A DNA stretch of 64,000 bases from Homalodisca vitripennis (GCF_021130785.1 NC_060211.1:126615001-126679000), one strand, 5' to 3'; shown: positions 49,701 through 62,661, counted from the first letter of the stretch. Numbers and translations: made by a program. The notes: a model not told the origin generated them from the letters alone.

Positions 49701-52152
49701 CGGTGCTTCCTTGTGGTGATGCCTAAATTTCCTTTGGCCTTATCGTGGTACTAATTGGCCTAAACTTATCTTCCATGGCATGGAATTTTTAGTAACGTGG
49801 TAACCAATACAAGTATGGAAGAATTCCAAGAAAAATCGGCTGTAATGTTATAAATGTAGTAATAATCTGAAAGAATTATACTCGTACATGAACTGAAAAA
49901 AACTTTAAAATTGTATCCAATATGAGACTAGTAACCTTGGCTCTTTAAGTTCACATCATCATATAAATTATGTTGAGATTTTCATATCGCCTATTAAACC
50001 TGTCGTAGCAACAGAGCAACATTAATCCCTATAAAAACATATTTTTGTTCTGGTTGAAATCGAAATGTTGAAGCCACAAAATTTTATTGAGTATTTCCGA
50101 ATGCTTGAACCTTCTGTTTCTTTCTTCACATCAAATCCGCATCACAACAGCGCCTTACTAGAAAGCCTGGGTTTAAATATTAGAGACTGACGAGGTGACG
50201 TTACTGTGATATTATTTGGAAGAGTTAGCGGATAGAAAGAAGATTTAATCAAGTTGATAATATTTTTAATCTAGAAAGAATAAATATTCCTTTGTTGGGT
50301 CTTTAGCAGTGTTAGGAGGGGCTTCCTGCCCTAACTTCGTCTGGTAAATAAGACATTCTTTACTTTAATTTTACTTTACAGATTTCCCGCCAATCCGCTG
50401 CCATAATACATACGCCCATTAAACCTTATCCGTTTCCATTTCTGTCAAAGTGTCTATTCTATGTCTTTATAATAGACATTGCCCAAATTAAAATATGAAA
50501 AAATAAACCCAAAATAAACTAAAATAATAATATTTATTTAACTTATAAATAATATTGTATTACAACTGTACTGCAAATTAAACTTTAGCTTTACTCTAAT
50601 CTCAAAATTGTTAGTTTGTTTGACCTAACATATTTGATTTTAAAAAGTTTTTCAGAGATAAATTTTAATAAACTGCAATGTTTATAACTCGATAGAAAAT
50701 ATCCAAATTGAAAGCCAAATTTGGTCTATAGCCGATGTTAAACGCTTTTGAAAACATACATCGCAAGTAAAACGAAGATACGTTGTTTTTTTCGCTGGGA
50801 AAATCTACTGCCAGTTTTCATAGGGTTCAAAATAAGCACATGGCTCGCACGAATTACTAAGTGCTTGGAAGTATTTTTAAAACTGAACTTATCTAGGAAG
50901 GTCCTTGTGATACAATGAAGTAAGTTATAAAACTATATAGTAAATTATAGTTACTCATTGATTTGTTTAACAAATTTAATTTAATAATTTAAAACACATG
51001 CATAAATAGCATAAGTTTAACAGCCTAGTGAAGCTATATGGATTATATTGTACTTACACAGAACATAATTACTGTCGGTATTAATCTGGGCTGTGACAGG
51101 GCAAACTTTACAAATTAATTTTAAAAGGAAAAGGATCTAATTTAAACGTATGTTAGTTTTAACTTAGTTGCTCTATTAACTATTCGAGCCCTCAGTTGTA
51201 AGATGTCTCTCGTAGTCATTAAATTCAAGTACTCTAAAGAAAATAGTTTTTTGCTAATAACTCACAAGTCACTTAGCGCTTAGTTTGCTACAAAATTAAT
51301 TCTATTCAAACTTTTAAAATCTGTTTTAACATATCTTTAAACACAGCACTACCAGGAGAGTGGTGCTGAAATACGGCTGTGTGGGTGGATAGCTATATAA
51401 AAAACTTAGTCTGTGTTGGTCTTTATCGGTTTATAAGAGAAAATAATCCAATAATCGACACAAGGCATGAAAGAACAATCAAGAACATTCAAACGTTTGT
51501 AAATGAATATAATATTCCTTTTCCGCTATTTCGTTTTTTTGTTCGATGCTCAGCAAAATATACCGTATTGTTGACAATCGATTGTTTTACTGTGTAAATT
51601 TTATGTTGTCACTGCCTCGGGCTCTACGGCCCGTTTTCAACAATTACAAATATTTAGGACATCTATTGGTTTTTAGGACGGTACCTTGTTCAGTTCTTGA
51701 CATTTCCCCCGGTATCCACCGTTCTTGTTCTACCTACGCGGTTCTCAGAACTGACAACCGGAAAATGAATCGAAGAATATTTCTAGGTCGATATCCTGTA
51801 TACTCGGGAAGAATTCCTGATCTAAGAGTCCTACAAAACAGGATACAATGATAGAATTATTAAAATTACTCTTTCTTAAATAATCACAAACCGCCAACCC
51901 AAAATCCGAGAAGCAGTAACATAGTTTTATTTCTAACCTTTATTTACCAATTGAGACAAATTTAAAACTCTGTACAGTACTGGCGGCCTCAATTTACGCC
52001 CTTCATTTGGTCGTAGATTTATGGGAGAATTATCCCAGTTTAAAAATATTATTATTAATATGTATCCAATCGCTTTATACTTTATTTTATAAACTTATTG
52101 GTTATTCAGAAAAAAATCTCAAACTTCATTTAGTTCCTCGATTAAATATTGT

Positions 52153-52212
<60 letters not shown>

Positions 52213-53285
52213 ATAAATATATATTTAAATAAAATAACAATCAGTTTACAACTATAAATACGGGTATAAAAGTGTTCAATGTTGTTCTTACGGAGTAGAA
52301 CTCAAGATCGTACTTCATTGGCTGTGAGTTGTATTGAAAATGTTTTAATTTAATAGTTTGCATTTATTTTATTCCTTTATTTGTTTTGTCTTCCCTCGGG
52401 ACAAAATCGTAAATTAATAACTGATAGATTTATCATTTTTACTTGAGAAGAAATAAACTGTTTATTTTCATATTTGAAGTTTATCTTTTCATGGCTGAAA
52501 ATTACGTAATGAAGACTATTTACTGAAGGGCATTAATATTAATATTTTTAGATTGTGAAGGGCATTTGATTTCCAATTCAGTCCTCCAGCAATCTACATG
52601 ATTTAATACCAGGTTTTAAGTCTATGCAATTAATGTATGATGTCCAATCACAACAATAGTGAGATCTTCATAAAAAATTGGATGGCCGTATTGTATCTAT
52701 TCTCATACTTCAATAAAATTTGTGTTTTAATCCGCAACACCACATGTTTCCAACTTCTCATGGCTACAACGGATTGAACTGTGCGACGCTATTCATATGT
52801 GAGGCTTAATTAGCATCGTGCTATAGCTTATATAAATTGTAAAAGATACATCTTTATCTATGCTGTACGCAAGTTTATGTCGTACTTAAAAATACAGGAT
52901 TGCGCTACACCACGTGTCGCGTAACCTGTTTCGCTGAGGTTCTATGTAAAAAGTCAAGTCTATAAAACATCACTCATTTTATTATACGATATATAGACAT
53001 GCTGACAATCATATAGAAAAGAAGTATTTACGTCCCCGGAACACAAAAAAATACATTATGTCAGCTTACTAAGTGATAGCCTTCAATTGCGCGTAGCAAA
53101 ATTCCGTGCTTGGATATGAAACATCATATAACTTATTCTTGTCTATGTAGAAGTGTTTGAAGTTTGAAAAAGTGTAAAGTTTACAGATGAAATCTCTCTT
53201 GAGATATCTTGCCAAATTACACACTCACATTGTTTGTTTTGTGTATACTACTGCTCTGTGTTCAGACAAATGTTGTATACTTACG
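46800..53285. other. No gene seen; short inverted repeat
   Basis: AT-rich sequence. GGTACCGAAAATTGCC at 47397 and an inverted GGCATAGTTTTTGGTACC ending near 47462 form a small imperfect hairpin. No coding exon, RNA gene or transposon domain was recognised in 6.5 kb. Confidence 0.4.
52158..52208. repeat. (TA)n microsatellite
   Basis: About 25 uninterrupted TA units. Confidence 0.97.
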
Positions 53286-53451
53286 TTTATCCCCAATCCC
53301 TGGATGACCCGATGGGCTCTTGACTTTTTCTCCTAGACTACGTGGGCTTCGCCATGCTTTAAAATGCGTGTATCCCCAATCCCTGGATGACCCGATGGGC
53401 TCTTGACTTTTTCTCCTAGACTACTTAAGCCTCGCCATGCTTTAAAATGCG
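53286..53451. repeat. Recent 83-bp tandem duplication
   Basis: TATCCCCAATCCCTGGATGA begins at 53288 and again at 53371. The two 83-bp copies differ at only a few bases (CGTGGGCTTC against CTTAAGCCTC). Confidence 0.95.
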
Positions 53452-55984
53452 TTTGTTTTTAACCAGAAAACCATTTACTGCAGTTTTAATGTAGTTAAAG
53501 ACCCCGAAAGGTCCTTCCTAAAATAATTTTGTTGTCTGTCTGTCCTTTTGTTCTGATAACTATAAACAGAAAGATTCCGGAGACTTGAGCCACGGCACAT
53601 ATACAGGGCCCAACGGTCTGTTGGTTACGGTCAGTTCTATGTTATGTTTCATCGAGTCCCCATTTGTGTCGGTTATTTTGCATGACGTCAATTTATGCAA
53701 CCGCAGTAACTGCCCAATAGCTGCAGCACCTGCGGTGAAAATTCTTTTTTTAATTTTTTACAACCAAAATCAATTTTTTAAGTAGGTAACTTTGAAAGTT
53801 AAAAATTTCTTTGTGTAGAAAATAAACTAACTCAAATAGTTATTGTATATACATTGTTATGTAGTTAACTGATCTAAATTTAGAATTAAAGATGACGGTT
53901 ACAACTAACAGACATTATTAATAAGAACAACAAGATAAGTGAATTGGACAATTACCATTTTAACGCAAGGTGTCCATGGGGGGAGGGCTTCACACATCTT
54001 CTGCCGAGGCCTGATATAGGTTCAAGATTGCTAGCATATTTAAATTTAAAATTTTAACATTTGTATTGGAATATGCACTATTAATCAACGAACTTCACTT
54101 TCAAATACGATAATTAGATGCACTGTTTTTACATTTTAAAACATAATATGTAAAATTGTTTCAGTTACAAACTTTTTAGTTTTTCTTCTAAAATTTACAT
54201 AAGACGTTTTTCAAAAATTTCACTTCAGTTATTAGTTTATATTTTACTTAACTCTATAAAAATCCTTGAAAATCCGTAACCTTTTTATGAGTACGTCATA
54301 AATCGTAATAGAAATATCTGTATTAGAAAATCGTGAAAGTGGAATTGTGCACGCCAGTCCTCTCAATTCCGATAGCAAAATCAATGGTTATTAGATGTTT
54401 TTTTTGTTTTTTTTTTATGAAAACAACAATTTCAACTTACTTGCGATAATAAGCCATAAAAAATGGGTAGATTATAAGCCGAATTTCTTGGCAGGTGTCC
54501 TTGCAAAATACTTTATTTCTCTTGTCTGGAAATCTAGCTATGCTGAACTTAAAGTACCGGATTAGATATCATTATCCTTACTGCTAGACCTCAGAAGTGG
54601 ACAATAGGTCCAGTTATAATAATATAATCGTCGAAACAAGTATAGCTTTGTTTATTATTTTGATACGGAAACGAATAAAATCTTTTGAGGAAAGAAATAT
54701 ATTAAATTATACTGAGTACAGGTGGAGGTATTGAGGCTGTTCGTACATAAATGACTTATCGCGTGATTTCTGGTTTACCACCTGCGCCTTCATTTCGTTG
54801 CCGGCAATCGAGAGACGCAAGTGTGTGCTGCATGTTGCGTTCTTATAACTTTGTAGTTCCAGAAGATAACGACCATAAAATAATTTTAAACCTTCAACAC
54901 TTTTATGCTCTTATTTGTGGTCATATAAATATAGGAGACGTCTTATTTAAGATATAATTAATATCTGTCCAATCACTCCCAGTTTTTACACTTGTACTCG
55001 ATAGTCACAAATAAAAACTCAAACACTTCTGTACTTCTTCATATAAGTATTTAAAAGGTAAAACATTTCCTAAATAATAATAAATGTTTGGATGCCTATA
55101 AATCACATCACTAAAATGAAGAATCCCCCCCCCCCAATTATTTACTACCACCATTAGGGTTTATTAGGGTGTTTGAGGTTTAACTTTGTTCTTATAGGGT
55201 AAAACTCAAGATCAGTCGTATTGATTTTTGTAACAGTAGCATTATACAAAAAAAAAAGGTTTTGTCCTTAATTTTAGTCTCATAATATGGCTATGTTTAA
55301 TTAAAGATTTAATTACACAACCAAATGATTTTTGGTTTTTTGATATTTTTTGGGCCATTCAAAAAATGTTTTTATTCTTCATAGTTTGAATATTTAAAAA
55401 GTATAAACATTACAAAAAAGTGTTTGTATTTGCGTAATTAAGATATTTTCAAACAAAACATTTACAGATATCTCCCATATTTCATAGTTCCAAACATGGT
55501 TGTAGAGTGAATAAAGGCATAAAATTATTTGAGGTATAACATTGCTTTTATATGGGGTAAAACTTAAGGTCATTTAACTACAGTTGACTCTTAACAAACA
55601 TTGAGAAAATATCTCTCCTTGACAAAAATACGTTCTTACCAAATACTAAAAATACGTTTAAATTTGATTATATTTAAGCAGGATAAAAAACTTGATATTC
55701 TCATTTTCATTATTTTTAATGATCTTAAATATCTATGATGCAACCAATGAAATATTTATATGTAACAGAGAACATAAAGTGCTTATCCCATCGTACATGG
55801 AACGAATTCCACACCTGTAATTCTTTAATGGCTTGACTATGTGTAGTGGTACTAAAGTTCAACTAGTACTAAACAATGAAAGAAATTGTCAACATTTAAA
55901 AATGAACCATTTGTAGTAAATACAATTATCACAAGTCTTGAAGAGACTCACATTATCTATAAACCACGCAATAATATGGTTAAC
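53452..55984. other. No gene seen; dispersed short repeat
   Basis: AT-rich. TTTGAGGTTTAACTTTGTTC plus GGGTAAAACTCAAGATCA at about 55168 recurs in diverged form at about 55528, roughly 360 bp apart. A third weaker copy lies at about 52278. No coding signal was seen. Confidence 0.45.
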
Positions 55985-56662
55985 TAACTTGTAAGTTTTT
56001 TAGGGACACTATGGATTGCTCATATTGCGTTGGACTGATTTTAACCAAACAACTAATGTTCAGCTCGGAAGGTGACTGCAGCAATAATGTAGTTATTTAC
56101 TTTGTAAGGATGTTAGGGACACTCCGATTGCTCATATTCTGTAGGACTGCCTTTGTTCCAGACAAAATAATAATGTTTGGCTCGGAAGGTGACTGCAGCA
56201 ATAATGTAGTTATTTACTTTGTAAGGATGTTAGGGACACTATGATTGCTCATATTCTGTAGGACTGCCTTTGTTCCAGACAAAATAATAATGTTTGGCTC
56301 GGAAGGTGACTGCAGCAATAATGTAGTTATTTACTTTGTAAGGATGTTAGGGACACTATGATTGCTCATATTCTGTAGGACTGCCTTTGTTCCAGACAAA
56401 ATAATAATGTTTGGCTCGGAAGGTGACTGCAGCAATAATGTAGTTATTTACTTTGTAAGGATGTTAGGGACACTATGATTGCTCATATTCTGTAGGACTG
56501 CCTTTGTTCCAGACAAAATAATAATGTTTGGCTCGGAAGGTGACTGCAGAAATAATGTAGCTATTTACTTTGTAAGGATGTTAGGGACACTATGATTGCT
56601 CATATTCTGTAGGACTGCCTTTGTTACAGACAAATAATGTTCGGCTCGGAAGGTGACTGCAG
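55985..56662 (+). repeat. 117-bp tandem array abutting the BTB exon
   Basis: GCTCGGAAGGTGACTGCAG occurs at 56063, 56180, 56297, 56414, 56531 and 56644. The first four spacings are exactly 117 bp and the last is 113 bp. The sixth copy is the start of the BTB exon region. Each of copies 2 to 5 contains CTGCCTTTGTTCCAG (3' splice-site-like), an ATG followed by FGSEGDCS in the BTB frame, and TTTGTAAGG (5' splice-site-like). A TGA in ACACTATGA closes the frame. Copies 2-5 are nearly identical and copy 1 is more diverged. Confidence 0.97.
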
Positions 56663-56945
56663 CGGTCTACTGACCTTGCACTACGGCAAGCACCACACGT
56701 CACTGGTGAACGAGATCCGGCAGTGGTTCGACGCAGAGAGCTTTGCAGACGTGAGGCTGCTGTGTCGGGACCAGGGGCTGCTGGCGCACCGCCTTGTGCT
56801 GGCCAGTGCAAGCCCGCTGCTGAGGCGTCTGCTGGAGGATTGCGGCACGACTATGCCCACCGTCACCATCCAGTTGCCGGACATTACTGCCGCACATATG
56901 AAGAGCACACTGGACTTCCTATACACCGGCCAAGCCTGCATACAG
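56637..56945 (+). CDS. ken-like BTB/POZ zinc-finger repressor, BTB exon (partial gene)
   Basis: This exon encodes most of a BTB/POZ domain, the dimerisation and co-repressor-binding module of ken/BCL6-type transcriptional repressors. Residues read LTLHYGKHH, WFDAESFADVRLLCRD, AHRLVLASASPLLRRLLED and LDFLYTGQACI in the order expected for Drosophila Ken (recalled from memory, not aligned). It is GC-rich in AT-rich surroundings. It ends CAG with GTAGTG after 56945: 103 codons, phase 0. The start is uncertain. ATG at 56637 follows a good 3' splice site (CTGCCTTTGTTACAG, ending 56629), but CTGCAG at 56657-56662 could instead begin the exon at 56663 in phase with a distant donor. DNA-binding fingers must lie past the window end. 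Confidence 0.75.
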
Positions 56946-59337
56946 GTAGTGGCACCAGAACTTACATCTCTATACTTTTCCTGAATTACAGAGTTATACT
57001 GTATGTAAACCAATATAATAAGTATTTCTTTACTACAAGGAATGAAGAAAAATACATATTCTTATTACTAAAAGTGCATCTAGAATGCTAGTGAAAATGC
57101 ATTTAAACTGTGGTTGTGATATAATATTGTAGTACTAACTCACATCTGGCAGTTCACTGACTGCAGAATCATAGAAATTAAAGGGTTAGTTGTCAGAGAG
57201 ATTGTTTAGAGATGTGAGGTTGCTTCAATAGTAAGTAATACTTCTCAATGGAGAGATGGATTGGATACTGTAAAACCATTTGATTTCTTGTATCACTGAA
57301 AACTTTCTTGTCTGGAAAAGTCCTGTTTCTTTCACAATAACTCTATTGTCAAAAATAAACTTTAAAGAAACAATTAATTTATATGTTGTTGTGAAAATAA
57401 AACACACCCCCTGGTGGAATGTGAATTTTATTCTGTTTGGAAAAATGCTTATGAAATCAACACTCATTCACACAAATGAAAATACAGTAAAATATTACTT
57501 TCACACAATAAAATTGTATTACAACTATTATGATTTCAATTGATTAAGATACTGGTAGGCTAACTGAACAATGTAATATAATGTAAATGAGCAGGTAACA
57601 TAAGTTAATCTCAGTTTATCAACAAAACAATGTTGAAAGTTTGGCTTTGGTAACAAATTCATACCACAATACTGTATGCCTTCAGTAATTTTGTTCGGAT
57701 CTGCAGACTTCTGATTGCATTATCAGAATAGCTTTTCAATATTGAGCACATTTAAAGATGCAGCATTCTTTTCTGGAAGATTTTTATTAAAATTTCATAA
57801 TTATATAGAGCTGAGAAAAAGTCTGGCATTCGATAAATATTTGGCACTTTAAAAAGTATAAATCAAACTTCAAGAAGATGATTTAGTAAGGAGGTGCACT
57901 TGCTCAAAGTTTGTAAAAGTATAATTATTTGTATGACTACACACACAAAAAATATAATTTTTTTACAAGCAGGTAAAATTAACTCCTATACTTTATTATT
58001 AGATTACATTACAGGTGATTAATTAGTAAAGCATCATCCAATTAAAAACTTTGAGGGAGTGTAGTTTCTGATCAAGTTTTAAACTGTTGTATTCAACTGA
58101 TACAAAATCTATGGGCTTACCTTTGAAATTTCCTCATGATGGAAAAAACAAGTGAAACGCATCTTGTTAGTTACAATGTCAAATATTTTGCTGCAAAGTT
58201 TAATTATATTGCGCAGAATATTTCTTTAAAATTGTTCTTTTAAATTGTTAAATGTATTCAATACATCTGTCCATTATTAAATGTGTCCAACCCTGTGCCT
58301 GTGTGTTATACAGAGTAATTCATCAACAAATGGTTTCCCACCTTTTAAATTTTATAAATTTAATAAGTTTGTATTCAATAAAAATGAATAATACAACAAC
58401 AAAACAACATTTCATCAAACTAACCACTCATTGACTTTGCTCTCCAGTGTTTGCAGGTATTGTTGTGAGGCCTTGTTTATTTTCCATACCCTGTCTGAAT
58501 TCATTTTTGGGCAACCTTCCCATCCTGTTCCTACAGTGTTATCCAATACTTGGAGGTGAGATGCTATTTAGGGGACCTCCTGGGTATGTCTGGTTAATAA
58601 GGCCCCCCTGTCATTTGCACTGCAACGTGATAATGTTGCTCTTAGGCACTACAATGAAGTTGCAGCATCCAATGTAGCATTCTTCTTGATTTAGTCAATA
58701 TCACTTAGTTATTGGTCAGTATGTCAATATTTAAAGATCAGACATCTTGGGTGCTTCAGATTTATGTTGAAGCACAGAGATGTCTTAACTGGATTGATTG
58801 ACTTTGGAAAGTGCCAAATTTCATCTATTCATCAAATAAAAGTGATCTTGCTTTGACACGGCTACATGTAATCTTAGAGACTAATGTAAATGTTTGATGA
58901 AACATAAAGAACATGGTATATATAGAAACTACAACTCATTAAATTTTAAAAATACAAGTAGCAAACAGGATTTCTTTGTAAGTTATCATAAAAGTTTATG
59001 ACGATATCCTCTCCACTAGTTTTAGAGTAAACCCATATTGAAGTCACACAATTTCAGTATTTAAAAAAAAGGGATGAAACTCATAACTCATAAAGTGTAT
59101 TTAACTGTTATCTTATGAATTTATTCATACTATTGTGTATGCATAATGTTCTAGTCATTCCAATCAGAAATAATAACAATTTCAAAACTAAATGGTTAAT
59201 TTATTTATTGATTATTGATTATTTTTAAACACAATTAACTGAGATTCTACAAGTATCTTATTTCTGTGCACTCTGTAATAATGTAACAGAAATCTGACAG
59301 TTCAATCTTACTATTGTATTCTCTTTTTACTTTACAG
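56946..59337 (+). other. Intron of the ken-like gene
   Basis: Bounded by GTAGTG at 56946 and TTTTTACTTTACAG ending at 59337, both in phase 0. The interior is AT-rich. A GC-richer patch at about 58540-58680 (GGGGACCTCCTGGGTATG region) has no product that I can identify. Confidence 0.7.
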
Positions 59338-59781
59338 CCTACAGACATTCAAGGGGTCGTGGAGGTGTTTGAACTTCTTGAAATCAAGTCCGAGTTTTGG
59401 GGAGGGAAACCATCAACGGAGTCCAACACTGACCAACCGGATGTGACGGTGTTTAAAGATTTGTACGACAAAACAAGTTGGGCTACAAAACCGAGTGGAC
59501 AGGAGGAAACAAGTGCGGAAGAAAATGTTGAACCGAGTAGTGTAAAAGAGAGTGTAAGTGCGAGTGGAAGCTCTAGTGAAAGTACTAGTACAGTGTGTGC
59601 TTCAGCGGCGGTTAAAACCGAAGTTGAGGTGGACGTAGACGTTTGTTCCGAAGAAGAACCACCTAGTGAAAAAAGAAGAAGGAGTAGTAGTTCCTTATTT
59701 CCAGTGAATTTATCTTTAAGTAACCCGGACAATAAAGAACATTCTAATTTAAATTCTCCAGTATCGGACAGAGACTCAAGG
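59338..59781 (+). CDS. ken-like gene, second exon: end of BTB domain and acidic linker
   Basis: The exon opens in phase 0 with PTDIQGVVEVFELLEIKSEF, the last helices of the BTB domain; the FELLEIKSEFW segment is similar to the Ken-type LLQIKSD ending. The rest is a disordered linker: Ser-rich (SASGSSSESTST), acidic (VEVDVDV), a basic cluster in PPSEKRRRSSSS that could be a nuclear-localisation signal, and FPVNLSLSN. It ends ACTCAAGG before GTAGGT at 59782, giving 444 nt or 148 codons in phase 0. No frame break is seen. No C2H2 finger is present, so at least one more exon is expected downstream of the piggyBac insertion. Confidence 0.75.
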
Positions 59782-60991
59782 GTAGGTACAAAAATGTGCA
59801 GTTTTTAACTTGACATAAGAGATATCATCTACTAAGCATCTCTGTTATCTACTAGAAATAGAGATCATCTACTAAGTATGTATAGAATATCAGTTTGTTT
59901 TAAATGAAATTTTATAATATTAATTTTCGACTAATTGATATGTGAATGGCGAAACTCATTCTGGTAACGTTTTCATACATGATGCAGCAACACCACCAGG
60001 TAAAGGTTAATAAATTGTCAGTTTTTTATATTTATTTTTATACCAGCCAAAAAAGCCTTTTCTTTAAGTTTTGAGTATTTTCTTTGACGTTTTCCTTGTT
60101 TTAGAATATCTCCACACATTTCATGATACGATCTTGACTTTATCAGACAATGGTAGCAAAATGGAGTTAAGGCTTGGTTGTAAGTAGAAAAGGAGAATAA
60201 TTCTCATACCTCACAACTTAAACTTTACAGATTTCTTGATTTTGAATTAACCAGTACATGTGTTACAATATAAAAAATTGTCATGTTTTTAAAAATCAAG
60301 TTCACATTTTTCTCTTAATAACATATACACTATTAATTTGAAAAGATATTTCTCAAGTTTTCATATTTAAAGAAAAAAAATCAATGATAGTTTTACAACT
60401 ATTGCTGAATCTTTATAATCTTAAACATATACTTTTTGTACATAAACCATATTTGAACACATTCACGATGACGGCTTATTCCAGGACTTTTTTATTTGCC
60501 ATCAAATTTTTCAATAATAATGGCAAGATAATAATTTTTTTATGTCAAACATCTAAGTATAACGAGAATTGTAGCAATGCTTCTAAATTTTGCACAAAGA
60601 CTTTTATTTCAATAGGTTTTTTCAATGTTTCTTCACGTACCCAAAGTGGTATCTAAAAAATTAATTTACCTTAAAAATTAAGCAATCGTGGGGCCGACAG
60701 GATACATGATAGTGGGATCACATTTAACAATCCAAGACAGGAAAACAATAAAACTACAATAATGTAATGCATACTAATGTGTATCCCATCGGGCTCACAA
60801 CGTACTTTACAAAAGTCCGGCAGTTGTGAAAGATCACGTGTACCCAATGGGGTCATCGTGAACATGTTAAGTTATAAAAAATAATTATTCATTCAAGTTA
60901 TTACAGTTTATCCCAGTGATGCAATCTAGAAATCTATTAAGTATCAACATTTTTTTCCTTACAGTTCAATCCTACCGCCGAATTGTCCATA
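59782..60991 (+). other. Intron sequence, no exon seen
   Basis: AT-rich. GAGATATCATCTACTAAG and GAGATCATCTACTAAG form a short direct repeat at 59819-59880. TTTTTTTCCTTACAG ending near 60964 looks like a 3' splice site, but the following frame closes quickly. Confidence 0.5.
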
Positions 60992-61540
60992 ATATTATTG
61001 AATTATAAATTTACCTTCTGACTTTCCTAAATATTGTGACATTGCAACATGTTTCGTCCACATTGTGACATCTTCAGTTATCTATGCTTTAGCGTTTCGT
61101 TGTAAGGTAAAAATTTTAACAAACACAAAAAAAACAAAACAAAAATCGCTATGATGTGGTGGCCTCATATTCGCGCATGCTGGACGTATAGTTTTCAAGT
61201 ACTGGAGGAAGGAACTTGTTGTAGACGAACTTTGTTCACCAACCAATAATTTTCAGGTGCAATGTCTGTCGCACAATGAATTGGCTTAAGTGTTTATCTT
61301 ATCATTCAGTATGTTGTCAGGGTCACTTTTTACTGCTTTGTATATTTTGTAATTTTCAAGTGTAGAGATTAAACTACTTTTATTGCATTTGTGAATTACT
61401 TGTGTGTTTTGATTTATATAAACTGTTGATTCTCCTACAACATAACACTAATGTGTGTAACCTGAATATGTTGACAAAACACGTTGTAACGTCACATTAT
61501 TAAGGAACATCAGAAGGTAAATTTATAATTCAATGATTTT
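60992..61540. mobile_element. MITE with about 85-bp TIRs
   Basis: ATTGAATTATAAATTTACCT at 60997 and its reverse complement ending at 61534 lead two inverted arms (about 60992-61080 and 61462-61540). The arms share ATTGTGAC/AATGTGAC, TTGCAACATGTTT/TTACAACGTGTTT and a CTTCAG/ATTCAG end. The 380-bp interior has no transposase. It lies in the intron of the ken-like gene. Confidence 0.75.
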
Positions 61541-62661
61541 TTTAAATTGTGGTACTCATAAATTGTTGTCTCTGGTTCTATTTATTTTTTAAAGAGCCAT
61601 TTCACAGTGAAATTAAATTGAATGTTACACCATAATAACAATGTTAAAGCTAAAACATTGTTAATGCAAATCCAAACGCTTTTGAGTTTTTCTTCTAATG
61701 TAAATAGCGTTTAAATATTTAAACAATTCATAAAAAGTTTACACTCAAATCAAGATGACCACCAGTACAGATAACACTTAATCCAAGTGGCAAACTAAAT
61801 AATGTGTGTATCAAGTAAAACACATGTTTGTCATATGTCATTTTTGTTACATGTAATTCTTCCACTACAAAAATTAATACTAAAATCTGTATGTAATTTT
61901 TTTTCAGATATATTGTTACAAGAATTTATCTGTTTGATATCATTATTATTCTAGAAGATACTTGTAGTTTAAGTTAGTATACTGTGCAACTTGGTCTGGT
62001 TAACTATAGGTAATAGACTTAATCTTTCCATTCCCAATGATATAGGAAAGTAATTGTTACTAAAAATAAATGTTTTATAATTGTTACCTATTTATTAAGA
62101 CTTATATGGTATTTTCATGGTTAGTAATGATGTTCTGCTTCATTGTAGTTTTATTGTCTAATAGATCAGGGGCCCCAGAGGTTATGATATGCCAGCATTT
62201 ATTACTGCAGTTTTATTGTGCGATAAGATCAGTATAAATTCAAACTTACAAACCCTACAGTGCATGATTTTTTTTTATTGGTTGGAAAAAATTTATTTCG
62301 TTAGAAAAATGGTCCTTATACATCATAGAAAATAGTTTTAAAATTCCCACCACTCATAGAGTGCAAATAATTTGGAAATTAAAAATTATGTTCCATTTGG
62401 GCAACAACATGCAGTGTGCTGCTCTACAATATACCTTGTTATGCACACAATGCATGCTGTAGCCATATGGCAACGAATGATATTTCATCACAACTTTAAT
62501 TGTATTTGTTGTTGCATATAAAAAACAACACATATTACATTTAAAACACATTTTTATTTCTTATTACTAACATTTCCTTTCAAAATATGATATGTCACAA
62601 CCTTACATTTGCCATTGTCTATGTTCGGGCCTGACTGACAATCTCAGTGCCTGACCAGTTA
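61541..62661. other. No gene seen; short direct repeat
   Basis: AT-rich sequence. GTAGTTTTATTGTCTAATAG (about 62144) and GCAGTTTTATTGTGCGATAA (about 62208) form a weak direct repeat. No piggyBac terminal repeat could be recognised beyond the transposase stop at 62662. Confidence 0.4.

Noticed and set aside
51546..51851. 101-codon + strand open frame
   Set aside because: No recognisable domain and no supporting context; treated as chance.
56011..56244. 77-codon frame in the 117-bp array taken as a gene
   Set aside because: It is open only because the period is a multiple of three and copy 1 lost the TGA; it is repeat DNA with exon-start sequence.
56590..57013. Minus-strand and other-frame open frames across the BTB exon
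   Set aside because: They are shadows of the GC-rich BTB coding frame, which alone gives a recognised domain and phase-correct splice sites.
59349..59732. 127-codon minus-strand open frame
   Set aside because: Ser/Leu-rich shadow of the Ser/Glu-rich second exon of the ken-like gene.
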